Of a stretch of 64,000 nt of DNA, positions 8,667-18,050 are shown piece by piece. The notes under the pieces were generated by a model. It made no database searches, had not been told where the DNA came from, and was given only the letters and a program-made list of their open reading frames with translations. The stretch spans positions 3,728,300-3,792,299 of the forward strand of contig NZ_CP150634.1 in the NCBI RefSeq assembly GCF_038051925.1, written 5' to 3'. Both the position numbers and the translations under genes were made by a program. The number at the start of each line of letters is the position of its first letter. Position 1 is the stretch's first letter. Source of the stretch: Methylotuvimicrobium sp. KM2 (GTDB lineage Bacteria; Pseudomonadota; Gammaproteobacteria; Methylococcales; Methylomonadaceae).

Positions 8667-9758
8667 TCAAGCCGGCTTCAGCGTCAGCCTGAGATCCGGT
8701 CCTATTAGTCTGATATCGCATAAGCTTAAATGTTTTTTATCGGCCATTTTTTCAAGACCCGGCAAACGGAACAAGCCTCGGCCTTCATCGCCCAATACAT
8801 TAGTGGACATATAGATGAGCCATTCGTCGACAAGGTGTTCGGCCAACAAAGCTCCGCTCAAGGTCGGACCGGCTTCTATAAATATCTCGTTAAACTGCAA
8901 TCGACCCAACAAATCCATCACGGCGGACAAATCGACCTTGCCGTTCCGCTCGACAACGCAATACACTTCCGCGCCTAATTGTTGCAGTGCATCGATTTTA
9001 CTTCTGTCCTGCGAACAAGTCACAACTACATTGCGGCCCGGCAATGTCAATAAACGCGCAGTCGTCGGCATCCTAAGACGGGTATCGAGCACGACTCTAG
9101 CCGGCTGCAGAGTTTCGAACTCGACCCGCGCATTCAAGGCCGGATCATCGGCCAACACCGTATTGATACCGGTCAAAATCGCCGAACTGCGGGCGCGATA
9201 CCGATGCACATCGGCTCTGGATTGATCCGAAGTGATCCATTTACTCTCGCCGGAAGCCATCGCGGTGCGTCCGTCCAAACTCATCGCCAACTTGCCGCGT
9301 ACAAACGGCAAACCCGTTTGCATGCGTTTAATGAATCCCGGATTCAGTTTCATCGCTTCGTTTTGCAAAACGCCGCAACGCACATCGATACCGGCGTCAT
9401 TCAATCTCGTCAAACCTCGACCGGAAACCAGCGGGTTAGGATCTTGCATGGCCGCAACAACACGGGCTACGCCGGCTTTGATCAAGGCCTCGCAACAAGG
9501 TGGGGTGCGCCCGTGATGGCTGCAAGGCTCCAAAGTAACATAAACCGTCGCCCCTTCGGGGCTTTGCGCCCGCTTGAGCGCCTCAACTTCGGCATGACCC
9601 TCGCCGGCCCGAGCATGCCAACCTTCGGCGATAATCGAACCCTCTTTAACCAATACACAACCGACACGCGGATTCGGATGCGTCGTGTACAGTCCGTTAT
9701 GCGCCAATTGAATCGCCCGGGCCATGTAAAATTCGTCCGGATGCCACACTGAAGTCAT
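8667..9758 (-). CDS. ribD: Bifunctional pyrimidine deaminase/reductase RibD
   Basis: RibD deaminates and then reduces the pyrimidine intermediate of riboflavin synthesis. The N-terminal deaminase domain (about 1-145) shows the zinc motifs HAEVEAL and PCSHHGRTPPC. The reductase domain (about 150-363) includes RGKLAMSLDGRTA, TGINTVLADDPALNAR and the late EAGPTLSGALL. At 363 residues it has the usual length. It starts one base after the nrdR stop, a very common nrdR-ribD pairing. Confidence 0.95.
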   Translation of the reverse strand: MTSVWHPDEFYMARAIQLAHNGLYTTHPNPRVGCVLVKEGSIIAEGWHARAGEGHAEVEALKRAQSPEGATVYVTLEPCSHHGRTPPCCEALIKAGVARVVAAMQDPNPLVSGRGLTRLNDAGIDVRCGVLQNEAMKLNPGFIKRMQTGLPFVRGKLAMSLDGRTAMASGESKWITSDQSRADVHRYRARSSAILTGINTVLADDPALNARVEFETLQPARVVLDTRLRMPTTARLLTLPGRNVVVTCSQDRSKIDALQQLGAEVYCVVERNGKVDLSAVMDLLGRLQFNEIFIEAGPTLSGALLAEHLVDEWLIYMSTNVLGDEGRGLFRLPGLEKMADKKHLSLCDIRLIGPDLRLTLKPA

Positions 9759-9759
9759 C

Positions 9760-10212
9760 TTATTGCCGCTTCAAATGCTCGATCATATCGGTAAATTCAC
9801 TGACATCCTCGAAACTTCGATAGACCGAAGCGAATCTGACATAGGCGACATGATCGAGCATGCTGAGCTCCTTCATGACTTTTTCACCCAATTCATGAGC
9901 CTTTATCTCGCGCTCGCCTTTCGTGGCCAACTCTTTGATGATTCGGCTAATGGCCTGCTCGATCGCATCGCTGTCCACCGGTCTTTTTTCCAAGGCTCGC
10001 AACATACCGGCTCTGAGTTTTTGTTCGTCGAAAGGCTCTCTTGCGCCGCCTCGTTTGATTACGCGCGGCAGACTCAACTCGGCCTGTTCGAAGGTCGTGA
10101 AACGTTCCTTACAGACCGTGCATTCGCGGCGCCTTCGGACTTGATCGCCTTCATTCGCCAATCTGGAATCGATCACTCGGGTATCTTGCGCCGAACAAAA
10201 AGGACATCGCAT
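9760..10212 (-). CDS. nrdR: Transcriptional repressor NrdR
   Basis: NrdR is an ATP/dATP-sensing zinc-finger repressor of ribonucleotide reductase genes. The 150-residue protein has the four-cysteine ribbon (MRCPFC near the start and ECTVC near 31-35) followed by an ATP-cone domain ([18 protein letters not shown] onward). Length and sequence are typical. It is first in the nrdR-ribD transcript. I did not recognise an NrdR box in its own upstream region. Confidence 0.96.
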   Translation of the reverse strand: MRCPFCSAQDTRVIDSRLANEGDQVRRRRECTVCKERFTTFEQAELSLPRVIKRGGAREPFDEQKLRAGMLRALEKRPVDSDAIEQAISRIIKELATKGEREIKAHELGEKVMKELSMLDHVAYVRFASVYRSFEDVSEFTDMIEHLKRQ

Positions 10213-10420
10213 AATTTAATCGCCGATTACCATTGAAAAATATCGAGTCGTTGAAAAACCGATGATTTTATAACAATTAAGCACGCTTACCGTAATTTAT
10301 TTCGGGATAGGGAGAATCAGGCGTGAATATCTTCGCGATAATCTCACTAAATGAACGGCGCGTAAGGAGGGCCGGACGCGCCCCCGGGTTTCGGCATCGA
10401 GGCAAGGCACGCAATGCGTA

Positions 10421-12592
10421 CTAGTCGACCGGTTCGACGCGGTAGATGCCGGTCAGCTTACGTTTGAATTCGTCGGCGACCAGTCGGGCATCTTGACGAC
10501 CGGTGACGACTCGAGGGGTCAATAGGATAACCAATTCGGTTTTTCTATTATCATAAGATGTACTACCAAACAACGGTCCTATTAACGGTAGTTCGTGCAA
10601 CCAAGGCACACCGGCTCTTCCGTAATTGTTGTTTTCTTGTATCAATCCGCCTAATACCAGTGTTTCCCCGCTTTGCACCGCGACCGAACTCATGATCTCT
10701 CGTGTCTGAATATCCGGATTGCCAGTACTTGTATCACCTGCAAGTATATCTTCTACGCTCTGCTCGATTTCCATGATGACAAGCCCCCCGGCATTGACTC
10801 GGGGTTTAATTTTCAATTTTACACCTGTTTGCCGTTGCTGCAGTTGCTGAGTTGCAATAAGCTGACTGTCAGCCCCTCCTGTGGTCGCGGTAAGAGGAGT
10901 TGTCGTCCCTGTTCTCAGAGAAACTTCTCTACCGACTTGTATCGACGCCTCCTGATTATTCAACACCATCAGCGAAGGTGAAGAAATAATATTGGTATTG
11001 CCTTTCGATGCCTGAGCATTCAATACAGCTTTAATATCCCCTGAAACAAAGGCGTAGCTTAACCCTCCGGACATTGCTCCCAAAGCTACTGGTGCTAATG
11101 TTCGAATAACACTGGTGCTTCCGCCTCCGGTAATAGTATTGTCTCCACCGGCTCCATGCTCAAAAAACCATTGGATACCATATCTCAACTCATCTTCTAA
11201 CGTCACATCCACAATCGTCGCATCGATCAAGACCTGCAACGGCATCACATCCAACTGTTTGATCACGCCCTTGATCACGTTGAACTCCTGTGCGGTCGCG
11301 ACGATCACAAGCGAGTTATTAATCTCGTCGGGGATGATGCGTACATCCTCGACGCCCTTGACCTTAACCCCGGCGCCGGATGTTTGCATCGGACGCTGGA
11401 CTTGGCGAATCTGGCTACTTCGCCCTCCCAGTCCGCTACTCTGTTGCGGACGGCTAGTGACTTCCACCGATCTTCGCCCCGCCGCGACCGTTGCCTGCCC
11501 CATGCCGACTTGGGAAGCCGGGACACCGTAAATTTCGCTCAGGGTCGCGGCCAATTGCACCGCATCGACATGCTGTACTTTATAGACATTGACGCCGCCT
11601 CCGGTCGCCGATTGCGCACGGTCTAGGCGGATGATCCAATTTTCAATGTCGCTCAGATAGCGCGCTTGGTGAGTGATCGCCAATATCGCATTCATGCGCT
11701 CGATCGCGATGAAGCGAAAAAATTGGCCTTCATCTTCCTTTCCTTTTTTATCGAAAATTTGTTCCAACTCTTCGATCAAGGTCGGCGGGTCGACATGCGT
11801 TAACGGAAACAACGCAAACGACCTGCCTCGCATCATATCGACATCGAAAATCCCGACGATTTCCTGAACGCGCAACAACTCGGCCGCGGTGCCGCCCACC
11901 AGCAACAGGTTTCTGGACGAGTCGGCATGCAGTAAGGTTTTTTCTTGCAGCAATGGCTTGAGTATTTCGACAATATTGTCGACGCCGACATTCCTAACCG
12001 GAATGACGCTGACTTGATAACCGGTCGGCAATTCGCGTCCGCGTCGGTCTGCTATCGACAAGGCGGAGGTATAGAGCGCATCGGCTGCCGGTTCGATATG
12101 ATAAACGCCGCCTTCGTCCTTGACCAAGGCCGCGCTGTTCATGCTCAACAGCATTTCCAACGTCGGCAGCACTTGTTCGCGGGTCAACGGCTGAGTCGTT
12201 TGCAGAGTGACCTTGCCGGCGACTTTAGGGCTCAATACATAATTCTTCCCCAAAATGTCGCCGATAATGACCTTCGCAACCTCGCCAAGGTCGGCTTCGT
12301 CGAAATTCAAACTAAAAGACCCCGGACCTTTGGCCGGACCGGGCCGCCCGATCGTATCGCCGACCGGACGGCCGGAACCTGGATAAATTTCGGCATGCAG
12401 CTTGTCTTTATCTTCTACTTTGGTTTCTTCCCCCAATTGTTCGAAAAACTTTTGGTGCGCCTCTAGGTCGTCGATTTTGGGCTGCACCAAAGACAATTTT
12501 TGTCGGGTCTGAGGACCCAATAGCTCGCACCCTCCAGTCGACAGGGTTAACAATGCCATAATTGTCGCATGGAGTCGGTTTACTTTATTCAT
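10421..12592 (-). CDS. gspD: Type II secretion secretin GspD
   Basis: GspD forms the outer-membrane channel of the type II secretion system. The N-terminus resembles a lipoprotein signal (LSTGGC, Cys 22), so the secretin may reach the outer membrane as a lipoprotein. N0 begins near residue 90 (FSLNFDEADLGEVAKVIIGDILGKN, given as family motif). N1-N3 follow (IPVRNVGVDNIVEILKPL and VYKVQHVDAVQLAATLSEIYG regions), and the secretin domain spans about 460-700, including the late VPWLHELPLIGPLFG and ELVILLTPRVV. At 723 residues the length is normal. It is the last gene of the operon, an order seen in some gammaproteobacteria. Confidence 0.95.
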   Translation of the reverse strand: MNKVNRLHATIMALLTLSTGGCELLGPQTRQKLSLVQPKIDDLEAHQKFFEQLGEETKVEDKDKLHAEIYPGSGRPVGDTIGRPGPAKGPGSFSLNFDEADLGEVAKVIIGDILGKNYVLSPKVAGKVTLQTTQPLTREQVLPTLEMLLSMNSAALVKDEGGVYHIEPAADALYTSALSIADRRGRELPTGYQVSVIPVRNVGVDNIVEILKPLLQEKTLLHADSSRNLLLVGGTAAELLRVQEIVGIFDVDMMRGRSFALFPLTHVDPPTLIEELEQIFDKKGKEDEGQFFRFIAIERMNAILAITHQARYLSDIENWIIRLDRAQSATGGGVNVYKVQHVDAVQLAATLSEIYGVPASQVGMGQATVAAGRRSVEVTSRPQQSSGLGGRSSQIRQVQRPMQTSGAGVKVKGVEDVRIIPDEINNSLVIVATAQEFNVIKGVIKQLDVMPLQVLIDATIVDVTLEDELRYGIQWFFEHGAGGDNTITGGGSTSVIRTLAPVALGAMSGGLSYAFVSGDIKAVLNAQASKGNTNIISSPSLMVLNNQEASIQVGREVSLRTGTTTPLTATTGGADSQLIATQQLQQRQTGVKLKIKPRVNAGGLVIMEIEQSVEDILAGDTSTGNPDIQTREIMSSVAVQSGETLVLGGLIQENNNYGRAGVPWLHELPLIGPLFGSTSYDNRKTELVILLTPRVVTGRQDARLVADEFKRKLTGIYRVEPVD

Positions 12593-12640
12593 CTTGAGTT
12601 GTTATTTCTGAATCAGGTTCACTAAGGCCGTTATCCGGCG

Positions 12641-13228
12641 TTACTTGGAGGCTGGCGACGGTAGCTTCGGCGCTGCCGGGCTTTTTGGTGGTTTAAGCGG
12701 GCGTCTTCGGGAAGGCGGTTCTTTTTGTTTCGGTTTTCTCAAGATCAATTCTTGCCGCCCCATGCCTCTTTCAAATATCGCTTTATCCGGCAATATTTCA
12801 ACTAAGCGCCAACCGTCAACCTCGTCTTCAACTGGCATTTTTTTATGGTTTTTTTTATCGGGTAGCGGCTTGATTCTTCGTAACAATATATGGGGCTTTT
12901 GTTGAACCGTATAGATACCGGTCAGTTCCCAATCCAAGGTTTCCGAACTCGTTTCCGACGCACTTTCCAGATCCGGTTCCGGTTCGGGCGCCGGACGCCG
13001 GCCTTCGATAAATAGCGGGCGATTGACTAAATCGTTATACCGGTCTTCGCTTGGCCGATCGCTTTGAAATTGCGGAAACGCCAATGCTTGATAGTCTGTC
13101 GATAGCGTATTGGTTTCGCCGGCCGGCTCGCCGTTCGCCCGCCCCCAGTACCACCATTCGCCGGCAATAACAACGACTAAAACCGCGCAGGCAGCGCAGA
13201 GTAATTTGACTAATGCCGTATTGATCAT
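12641..13228 (-). CDS. GspC/GspN-like type II secretion protein
   Basis: This 195-residue protein has one N-terminal membrane helix (about 5-23) and a periplasmic part with NRPLFIEGRRP followed by a beta-rich segment (WELTGIYTVQQKPHILLRR and GWRLVEILPDKAIFERG). This pattern resembles the HR domain of GspC, which links the inner-membrane platform to the secretin. The tail is Lys/Pro-rich. No other gspC is present in the operon, so it probably fills that role; annotations of similar proteins vary between GspC and GspN. The start overlaps the gspM stop as ATGA. Confidence 0.7.
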   Translation of the reverse strand: MINTALVKLLCAACAVLVVVIAGEWWYWGRANGEPAGETNTLSTDYQALAFPQFQSDRPSEDRYNDLVNRPLFIEGRRPAPEPEPDLESASETSSETLDWELTGIYTVQQKPHILLRRIKPLPDKKNHKKMPVEDEVDGWRLVEILPDKAIFERGMGRQELILRKPKQKEPPSRRRPLKPPKSPAAPKLPSPASK

Positions 13229-13812
13229 GGCTCTTTACCCATGAAGCCGGAAGCCTGAAAGCTGATGTTCATTTTATTGCTTGGCTCGATCTTTCGGGTT
13301 ATCCGGTTGCGTCTGCCTCGTTCGGGGCGGATATCAAGGTCGTCGATTATTATAAAGGGCACGGCCGATTCGAGCTGCAGCAAAACCGAGCGCAATGCTT
13401 CCATATCGCCATTTATTCTGATTTTTATCGCGATGCGACTATATTGGCCTTCGGTTTTGCTCGGTAACACCTGAGTACTGATCAACTCAGCCCCGGCATT
13501 GGCAATCGCGGCCCTGACCGACTGCTGTAATTCGGCGGAAGCCAGTGCCTCCGATTTATGCCGACTGAAAAAACTTTGCGAGGCATTGGCCTGCTTGATA
13601 TTTTCGACATTCGCCGTCACGGCCTCTTGTCTGTCGGCTATCCGTTGATAACGATCCAAACGAAACAGCAGCTCGTGTTTTTCTTCGCGTAAGTCCAAGG
13701 CCGCATTGATCAAGGGCACCACTAGAAAGCCGATCACCATCAATACGACCGTAATCAACAAACCTACGGCGGCTAAGCGTTGCGGCGGGTATTTATCGAG
13801 TAGCGTCACCAT
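13225..13812 (-). CDS. gspM: Type II secretion protein GspM
   Basis: This 195-residue bitopic protein has a short cytoplasmic tail and a membrane helix at about 12-35. A coiled region follows (about 40-85) and then a ferredoxin-like periplasmic domain (ELISTQVLPSKTEGQYSRIAIKIRINGDMEALRSVLLQLE, as family features). GspM works with GspL in the inner-membrane assembly platform. It overlaps gspL by 20 bp at its start and the next gene by 4 bp at its end. Confidence 0.85.
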   Translation of the reverse strand: MVTLLDKYPPQRLAAVGLLITVVLMVIGFLVVPLINAALDLREEKHELLFRLDRYQRIADRQEAVTANVENIKQANASQSFFSRHKSEALASAELQQSVRAAIANAGAELISTQVLPSKTEGQYSRIAIKIRINGDMEALRSVLLQLESAVPFIIIDDLDIRPERGRRNRITRKIEPSNKMNISFQASGFMGKEP

Positions 13813-14905
13813 CGCTCCTAGGTTTAATTTCCACGGATAGCTGAAAACGCTCTAAACCGCTGAGTCTATCCCGGGTTACCGGCGACACGAAACGGGCATT
13901 GACAAATAACTCCGATTTTTCCAATTTTGAGATGAGTGCCGATGCAGCCGGCGTTTGGCCTTGAAACTGTAACCGACCTTCGTTAAAACGCAAATAATTG
14001 AGCCAGGTATCGTCTTCTATCAATTCGCTGAGGGTATTCAATATATCGACGATTGCCGGCGACTGCTGTTTTTTGGCGATCAATTGTTGTGCTCGCGCAA
14101 TAATGGTATCGATTTCCGATTGAATGTTTTCAACGGCTTTCGCTTCTTTTTCGATAACCGCAATGTCGTCCCTGAGAGCCGCTACAGCCCGGCTTTCCAG
14201 CCAAACCGGCAAGACCATCGCGACGGTTAGCAATAAAAAAAACAACGCGACCAAGCCGCCGTGTAAATAACTATGCCAAGGTATTTTGTTTTCTCGGCGA
14301 TGTTCCGGCAAGAGATTATAATGGGAGACGTCCGATTCCGGTTGATTGCTTACCGGTTCGTAGTCGATTAGCGACGGATGCAGCGTCAATGCCGTCAATT
14401 CATCCAATAGGGCATCCAATTTGTCCTTTGGCGTCAACACCAAAACGAGGCGCACGATACCGGTCTGCTTGTTTTTTTCGACCCGTTTGACCGAAAAATA
14501 AACTTGATCTTTATTAAACGGGGTCAGGCGATCGATTTCGTAAGAAATCACTTGTTGTAAATTTTCCGCGGCGGCAATCGGAAAAGTCAGTTCCTTGCTA
14601 ATCGCATCGGAAGGCGCAAGCCGGACGATGAATTGGGTTTTCTCGTAGCGCGCATCTTTTGCCAAAAGTTTCTTGATCGCCTCGACTCCCGCCGCATTCC
14701 TTGAAAATTCGCCAAGGCTTTCGCACGCTTCGCCGACTTCATAGGTTAACGAGAATGTGGAAACATGAGGTCGTAAAATGAGTTTACTTTGTTGTTGATC
14801 AAGAATTTTCTTGATCTCTTCGGGCAATAAATGAGAAAGCTCGCTTCCCCACCAACGAAAAAACTTTTTTACATCCAGATCAATGTTCGCATCAAGATTC
14901 AGCAT
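13793..14905 (-). CDS. gspL: Type II secretion protein GspL
   Basis: The cytoplasmic half (about 1-195) is an actin-like/PilM-type fold that binds the GspE ATPase. One membrane helix lies at about 215-236, followed by a PilN-like periplasmic segment (coiled about 237-290, then a small domain). At 370 residues it is typical. A 506-bp gap filled mainly by a B element separates it from gspK, whereas gspL-gspM-gspC/N-gspD are compact. The L-M-C/N-D part may therefore be expressed from an internal promoter. Confidence 0.85.
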   Translation of the reverse strand: MLNLDANIDLDVKKFFRWWGSELSHLLPEEIKKILDQQQSKLILRPHVSTFSLTYEVGEACESLGEFSRNAAGVEAIKKLLAKDARYEKTQFIVRLAPSDAISKELTFPIAAAENLQQVISYEIDRLTPFNKDQVYFSVKRVEKNKQTGIVRLVLVLTPKDKLDALLDELTALTLHPSLIDYEPVSNQPESDVSHYNLLPEHRRENKIPWHSYLHGGLVALFFLLLTVAMVLPVWLESRAVAALRDDIAVIEKEAKAVENIQSEIDTIIARAQQLIAKKQQSPAIVDILNTLSELIEDDTWLNYLRFNEGRLQFQGQTPAASALISKLEKSELFVNARFVSPVTRDRLSGLERFQLSVEIKPRSDGDATR

Positions 14906-15096
14906 TGGTCATGTTTTGTTTCTAGTTGAGTTTCAGTGGGTAAAAATACGAACTGTTCATTTAAAGTCAAGACTGGTGTGCTGTCTCATGAAATTCGATT
15001 TGGCCGTGTTACATAAACGGCTAAGGTTATAAGAAAAAGATGACAAGAATGCGTCTTTTCCGTTACACGAGTTTTAGCTCGGCATCCATCAATCGT

Positions 15097-15415
15097 TAAG
15101 GAACGAGCATGAAATAACCTAGACAACTGTTGGAAGGGGGTTCGGTGGCTCGATTGACAGGTGTCGGCGGCAGGGCAGATTTTTGCTCCTTCAAAATCTG
15201 CATTCATGCCATCCATGGCAATCAGATTCCGCCGTCAAGCCTACATGGACGTATTCACCCAGCACCTAAATAAGCCATGATTTTGAATCATTGCCAAAGA
15301 CCTATGGAATTTAGGTGCTGGATTTAGGTACTGGGTTCACGGCGTCCTGTCAAGCGAGTCACTGAACCTCCGCAAAGCCTGTTACTTGTAGAAGTTATTT
15401 TGTGTATATTCCTAA
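15097..15415 (-). mobile_element. Family B repeat with D hairpin, between gspK and gspL
   Basis: The ends are TAAGGAACGAGCATGAAAT on the left and the complement of TTAGGAATATACACAAAAT on the right. The interior holds GATTGACAGGTGTCGGCGG, an ATTTTTGCTCC...AAAATC hairpin and the shared core CCTACATGGACGTATTCA. A 78-bp D-type hairpin (15258-15335) lies in the core and is flanked by TTCA on both sides. The right end coincides with the gspK stop: the TAG at 15412-15414 is part of the terminal repeat. Confidence 0.85.
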
Positions 15416-16365
15416 TTTTCCATTTCATAGGCGAATAAAGAGTGGACTTTGGAATGTATCGGTTGCCACCGAGCCACCGAAAAAGGTTGGCCCAGGTTAC
15501 TCGAACGCCTAACCAAAACCTTGACACCCGCCGTGACGCCCTCGCCGACCATGGCCTCCGAAACGATAGTCAACGCGCCGCTTGTCGGTCTACCGGGCTG
15601 AGCTTGATCGTCTTCCTGCATTTCGAATTCTCCCGGCATCTCGTCTCCCTGCTCAGCCGGCGAAAAAGCTCTGACCCTAGGAACCGCATTCTCGGCATCG
15701 GACTTGCCTGTTATCGGTTTGGCGTCAAAGTCGCCCTCGCTTTCCAGCATATATCGCAATTCCGCCGAAGCCTTGTCGAGATCGACACTCGCTTGACCGG
15801 ATTCAATGGTAATAAACGGCTCCAGCCAGTCGTAGAGCACGGCATCCACGCCCAGAACCATTTGCAATTCTTCGAGCGACTGGAATGCCTCGTTACGAGG
15901 GGCATATCTCAAGCCGGCCGCATGATATTCTTTTTTCTCGGCGCCGTCTTCTCGCGTGTCTTCATCCTGGTCGCGCCAATCGATTATGGCGTTGGCAACC
16001 CGCGTTTGCATATCGACCTCTATCGGTGCGTGCCTCAAAAGTTTGAGTAACAAATCCAATTCCGCCCGATTGATGTCGACCTTGCCGTTTTCCGCAAGAA
16101 TGCGGACTCGAATCACGGCCTCATCGAAACTAAATTCATAAATTTGACCGTCGGCATCCCAGCGTTTTAACGGGTCTTCTTCCAGCATCATCAATTCCGC
16201 CACCGCAATGCCGGCCTCCGCAAAAGCTTGGGTCTCGGCCCTAGTCTTCATGCCGAACATTATAGACGATTCCCGGCGCATACTCAGCGCAAAACTTCCA
16301 GCCATGATCGTCAACAACGTCAACACCCAAAGCACCAACACCAATGCCAAACCCTTTTGCCGCAT
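15412..16365 (-). CDS. gspK: Type II secretion minor pseudopilin GspK
   Basis: GspK caps the pseudopilus tip with GspI and GspJ. The 317-residue protein starts MRQKG followed by the hydrophobic LALVLVLWVLTLLT. It lacks the Glu at position 5 of the mature protein, which is normal for GspK. A T2SSK-type domain (DINRAELDLLLKLLRH) and the acidic, calcium-site-like EDTREDGAE loop follow. Its start overlaps the gspJ stop by one base. The final residues run directly into the end of a B repeat, which provides the stop codon, so the native last residues may have been altered. Confidence 0.92.
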   Translation of the reverse strand: MRQKGLALVLVLWVLTLLTIMAGSFALSMRRESSIMFGMKTRAETQAFAEAGIAVAELMMLEEDPLKRWDADGQIYEFSFDEAVIRVRILAENGKVDINRAELDLLLKLLRHAPIEVDMQTRVANAIIDWRDQDEDTREDGAEKKEYHAAGLRYAPRNEAFQSLEELQMVLGVDAVLYDWLEPFITIESGQASVDLDKASAELRYMLESEGDFDAKPITGKSDAENAVPRVRAFSPAEQGDEMPGEFEMQEDDQAQPGRPTSGALTIVSEAMVGEGVTAGVKVLVRRSSNLGQPFSVARWQPIHSKVHSLFAYEMEN

Positions 16366-17030
16366 TAATCGAACCCCTGGTCAATGCCGTCCGAAAATTC
16401 GGGTCCAACGGAGGTATCCGCCGCGGCTTTTAAGGCGATATACATGTCCGGCCAATACAATTCGTTGTCGCGGACAATCCTGATTCTGACCAAACGCGGT
16501 AACGCTTCTCTATCCACCCACTCATCCTGCCACCCGTTTGCTCCGGACATAGGGTCCATGCCGAAATAACTGACCTGGAAAGAGTTCACATGCTTAAGAA
16601 TCACGACACCTTCATCCTGCGCCGTTTGCCCCTCCGCACTCGGAAAGAAGGGTTGAACCGAAACAGTCAACCACTTGCCGCCGCCCATTTGCCGCAAATA
16701 CACGCTAAACATCTGCAAGCCGGGACGAGCCGCACTGGCCGGAAGCGGCGATACGAACTGAAGGGCATCGGGTCTACCGACAAACGAGAAGGCTCGTTCC
16801 TGATCGGGACTAAAGTCTTGCCACAACGGTTGCGTGACACCCAAGTGCCTGCGAAAAAATTGATAGACCAGCGCGGCTTCGCCGCTCTGAGCCACTTTAC
16901 CCTCGCCCGCCTCCCAGCTTTGCGCGCTGATTCTGAGCGTGCCGAATAGCAAGACCATCATGACGCTCAATAAGGTCATGGCCAGCATGATTTCTATTAG
17001 CGTAAAACCGGTTTGCTTAGGAACGAGCAT
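16365..17030 (-). CDS. gspJ: Type II secretion minor pseudopilin GspJ
   Basis: This 221-residue pseudopilin has the leader MLVPKQTG cut before FTLIEIMLAMTLLS (Glu at mature position 5), then a GspJ-type domain. It forms the tip complex with GspI and GspK. The chosen ATG at 17030 lies inside the terminal repeat of a B element: ATGCTCGTTCCTAA is element sequence and encodes MLVP(K). A longer frame to 17123 would be encoded wholly by the repeat and is rejected. No clear Shine-Dalgarno sequence precedes this ATG. Confidence 0.9.
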   Translation of the reverse strand: MLVPKQTGFTLIEIMLAMTLLSVMMVLLFGTLRISAQSWEAGEGKVAQSGEAALVYQFFRRHLGVTQPLWQDFSPDQERAFSFVGRPDALQFVSPLPASAARPGLQMFSVYLRQMGGGKWLTVSVQPFFPSAEGQTAQDEGVVILKHVNSFQVSYFGMDPMSGANGWQDEWVDREALPRLVRIRIVRDNELYWPDMYIALKAAADTSVGPEFSDGIDQGFD

Positions 17031-17253
17031 GAAATAACTTAGACAACTGTTGGAAGGGGGTTTGGCGGCTCGATTGACAGGTGTCGGCGGCAGGGCAGAT
17101 TTTTGCTCCTGCAAAATCTGCATTCATGCCATCCATGGCAATCAGATTCCGCCGTCAAGCCTACATGGACGTATTCACGGCGTCCTGTCAAGCGAGTCAC
17201 CAAACCACCACAAAGCCTACTACTTGTATAAGTTATTTTGTGCATATTCCTTA
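17017..17253 (-). mobile_element. Family B repeat (uninterrupted copy), between gspI and gspJ
   Basis: This 237-bp copy has ends TTAGGAACGAGCATGAAAT and the complement of TAAGGAATATGCACAAAAT. It contains GATTGACAGGTGTCGGCGG, the ATTTTTGCTCCTGCAAAAT hairpin and the uninterrupted core CCTACATGGACGTATTCACG. It serves as the empty reference for copies that carry the C or D inserts. The end facing gspJ contains that gene's start codon. Confidence 0.88.
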
Positions 17254-17285
17254 TTCGATGTGTAATGAGTTTTAGACATGGGCGG

Positions 17286-17702
17286 CTATCGACTACTTGC
17301 AGCTTCCGCCTGCCCTAAACGTAGCGTTTTTAATTGAAAAACGCGCGGTTCGGCGCCTTCTTCGGACCAACTAACCCTAACATCGATGCGATACAATAGC
17401 GGCAATTCGCTTTGATTACCTGAAGGTTGCAGTTGAAAATCGGCCGGTCGGATGATAACTAGCCATTCATAACGATCGAATTCCGTATCTGAAAATTGAC
17501 TGGCTTGCAGCGGCGTTTCCACGCCCGCTCGCGCCATTAAAGACTCCGCGATTTGCACGGCCGACGAATAATCGTCGGCAACGATTGCGGTATTGATGCC
17601 GCCCGAAAAAATCCGGAGCAAAACTCCCAAGGCCAAAGCCATGATCGCAAAGGCCACAAGAATTTCCATCAATGAGAAACCTTGCTGCTTAGAAACGAGC
17701 AT
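17286..17702 (-). CDS. gspI: Type II secretion minor pseudopilin GspI
   Basis: This 138-residue pseudopilin has the leader MLVSKQQG before FSLMEILVAFAIMALALG, with Glu at mature position 5. A short C-terminal domain (YEWLVIIRPADF, then PLLYRIDVRVSW) is typical of GspI. As in gspJ, the ATG and the codons for MLVSK come from the terminal repeat of a B element (ATGCTCGTTTCTAAG). The almost identical leaders of gspI and gspJ are best explained by this shared repeat rather than by pseudopilin homology alone. Confidence 0.9.
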   Translation of the reverse strand: MLVSKQQGFSLMEILVAFAIMALALGVLLRIFSGGINTAIVADDYSSAVQIAESLMARAGVETPLQASQFSDTEFDRYEWLVIIRPADFQLQPSGNQSELPLLYRIDVRVSWSEEGAEPRVFQLKTLRLGQAEAASSR

Positions 17703-18050
17703 GAAATAACTTCATCAAATGTCGGAAGGGGGTTCGGTCAGCAGTTCCCAGTTTGAGCGTTCTCGCTAGATTTAGGGTGTGGGGTATCCCTGTCGAGGAA
17801 CGCCGTGAACCCATCCATGGGGGCTTGACGGCAGCTCCCTGCTGCCGACATCCTCGCCAAGCATACCCCACACCCTGTTTGATCCCCAAATTGGGAATTG
17901 CTGGGATTCGGTGGCTCGATTGACAGGTGTCGGCGGCAGGAATATGCCACCAAGCATACCCCGCACCCTTTTTGATCTCAAAATTGGGAATTGCTGCAGA
18001 ATCTCCACAAAGCTTACTGTTTCGGAAAGTTATTTTGTGCATATTCCTTA
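17689..18050 (-). mobile_element. Family B repeat containing a C element, between gspH and gspI
   Basis: The ends are TTAGAAACGAGCATGAAAT and the complement of TAAGGAATATGCACAAAAT. A C element (17739-17903) is inserted after GGGTTCGGT, and GGATTCGGT follows it, a 9-bp duplication with one mismatch. A second partial C right half (CATACCCCGCACCC to AATTGGGAATTGCTG, about 17955-17997) follows. The end facing gspH contributes that gene's TAA stop; the end facing gspI contains its start codon. Confidence 0.85.

Noticed and set aside
16365..17123. Longer GspJ with 31 extra N-terminal residues
   Set aside because: The extra residues are encoded entirely by the B repeat and would place the prepilin cleavage site too far from the start; a MLVPKQTG leader is more plausible.
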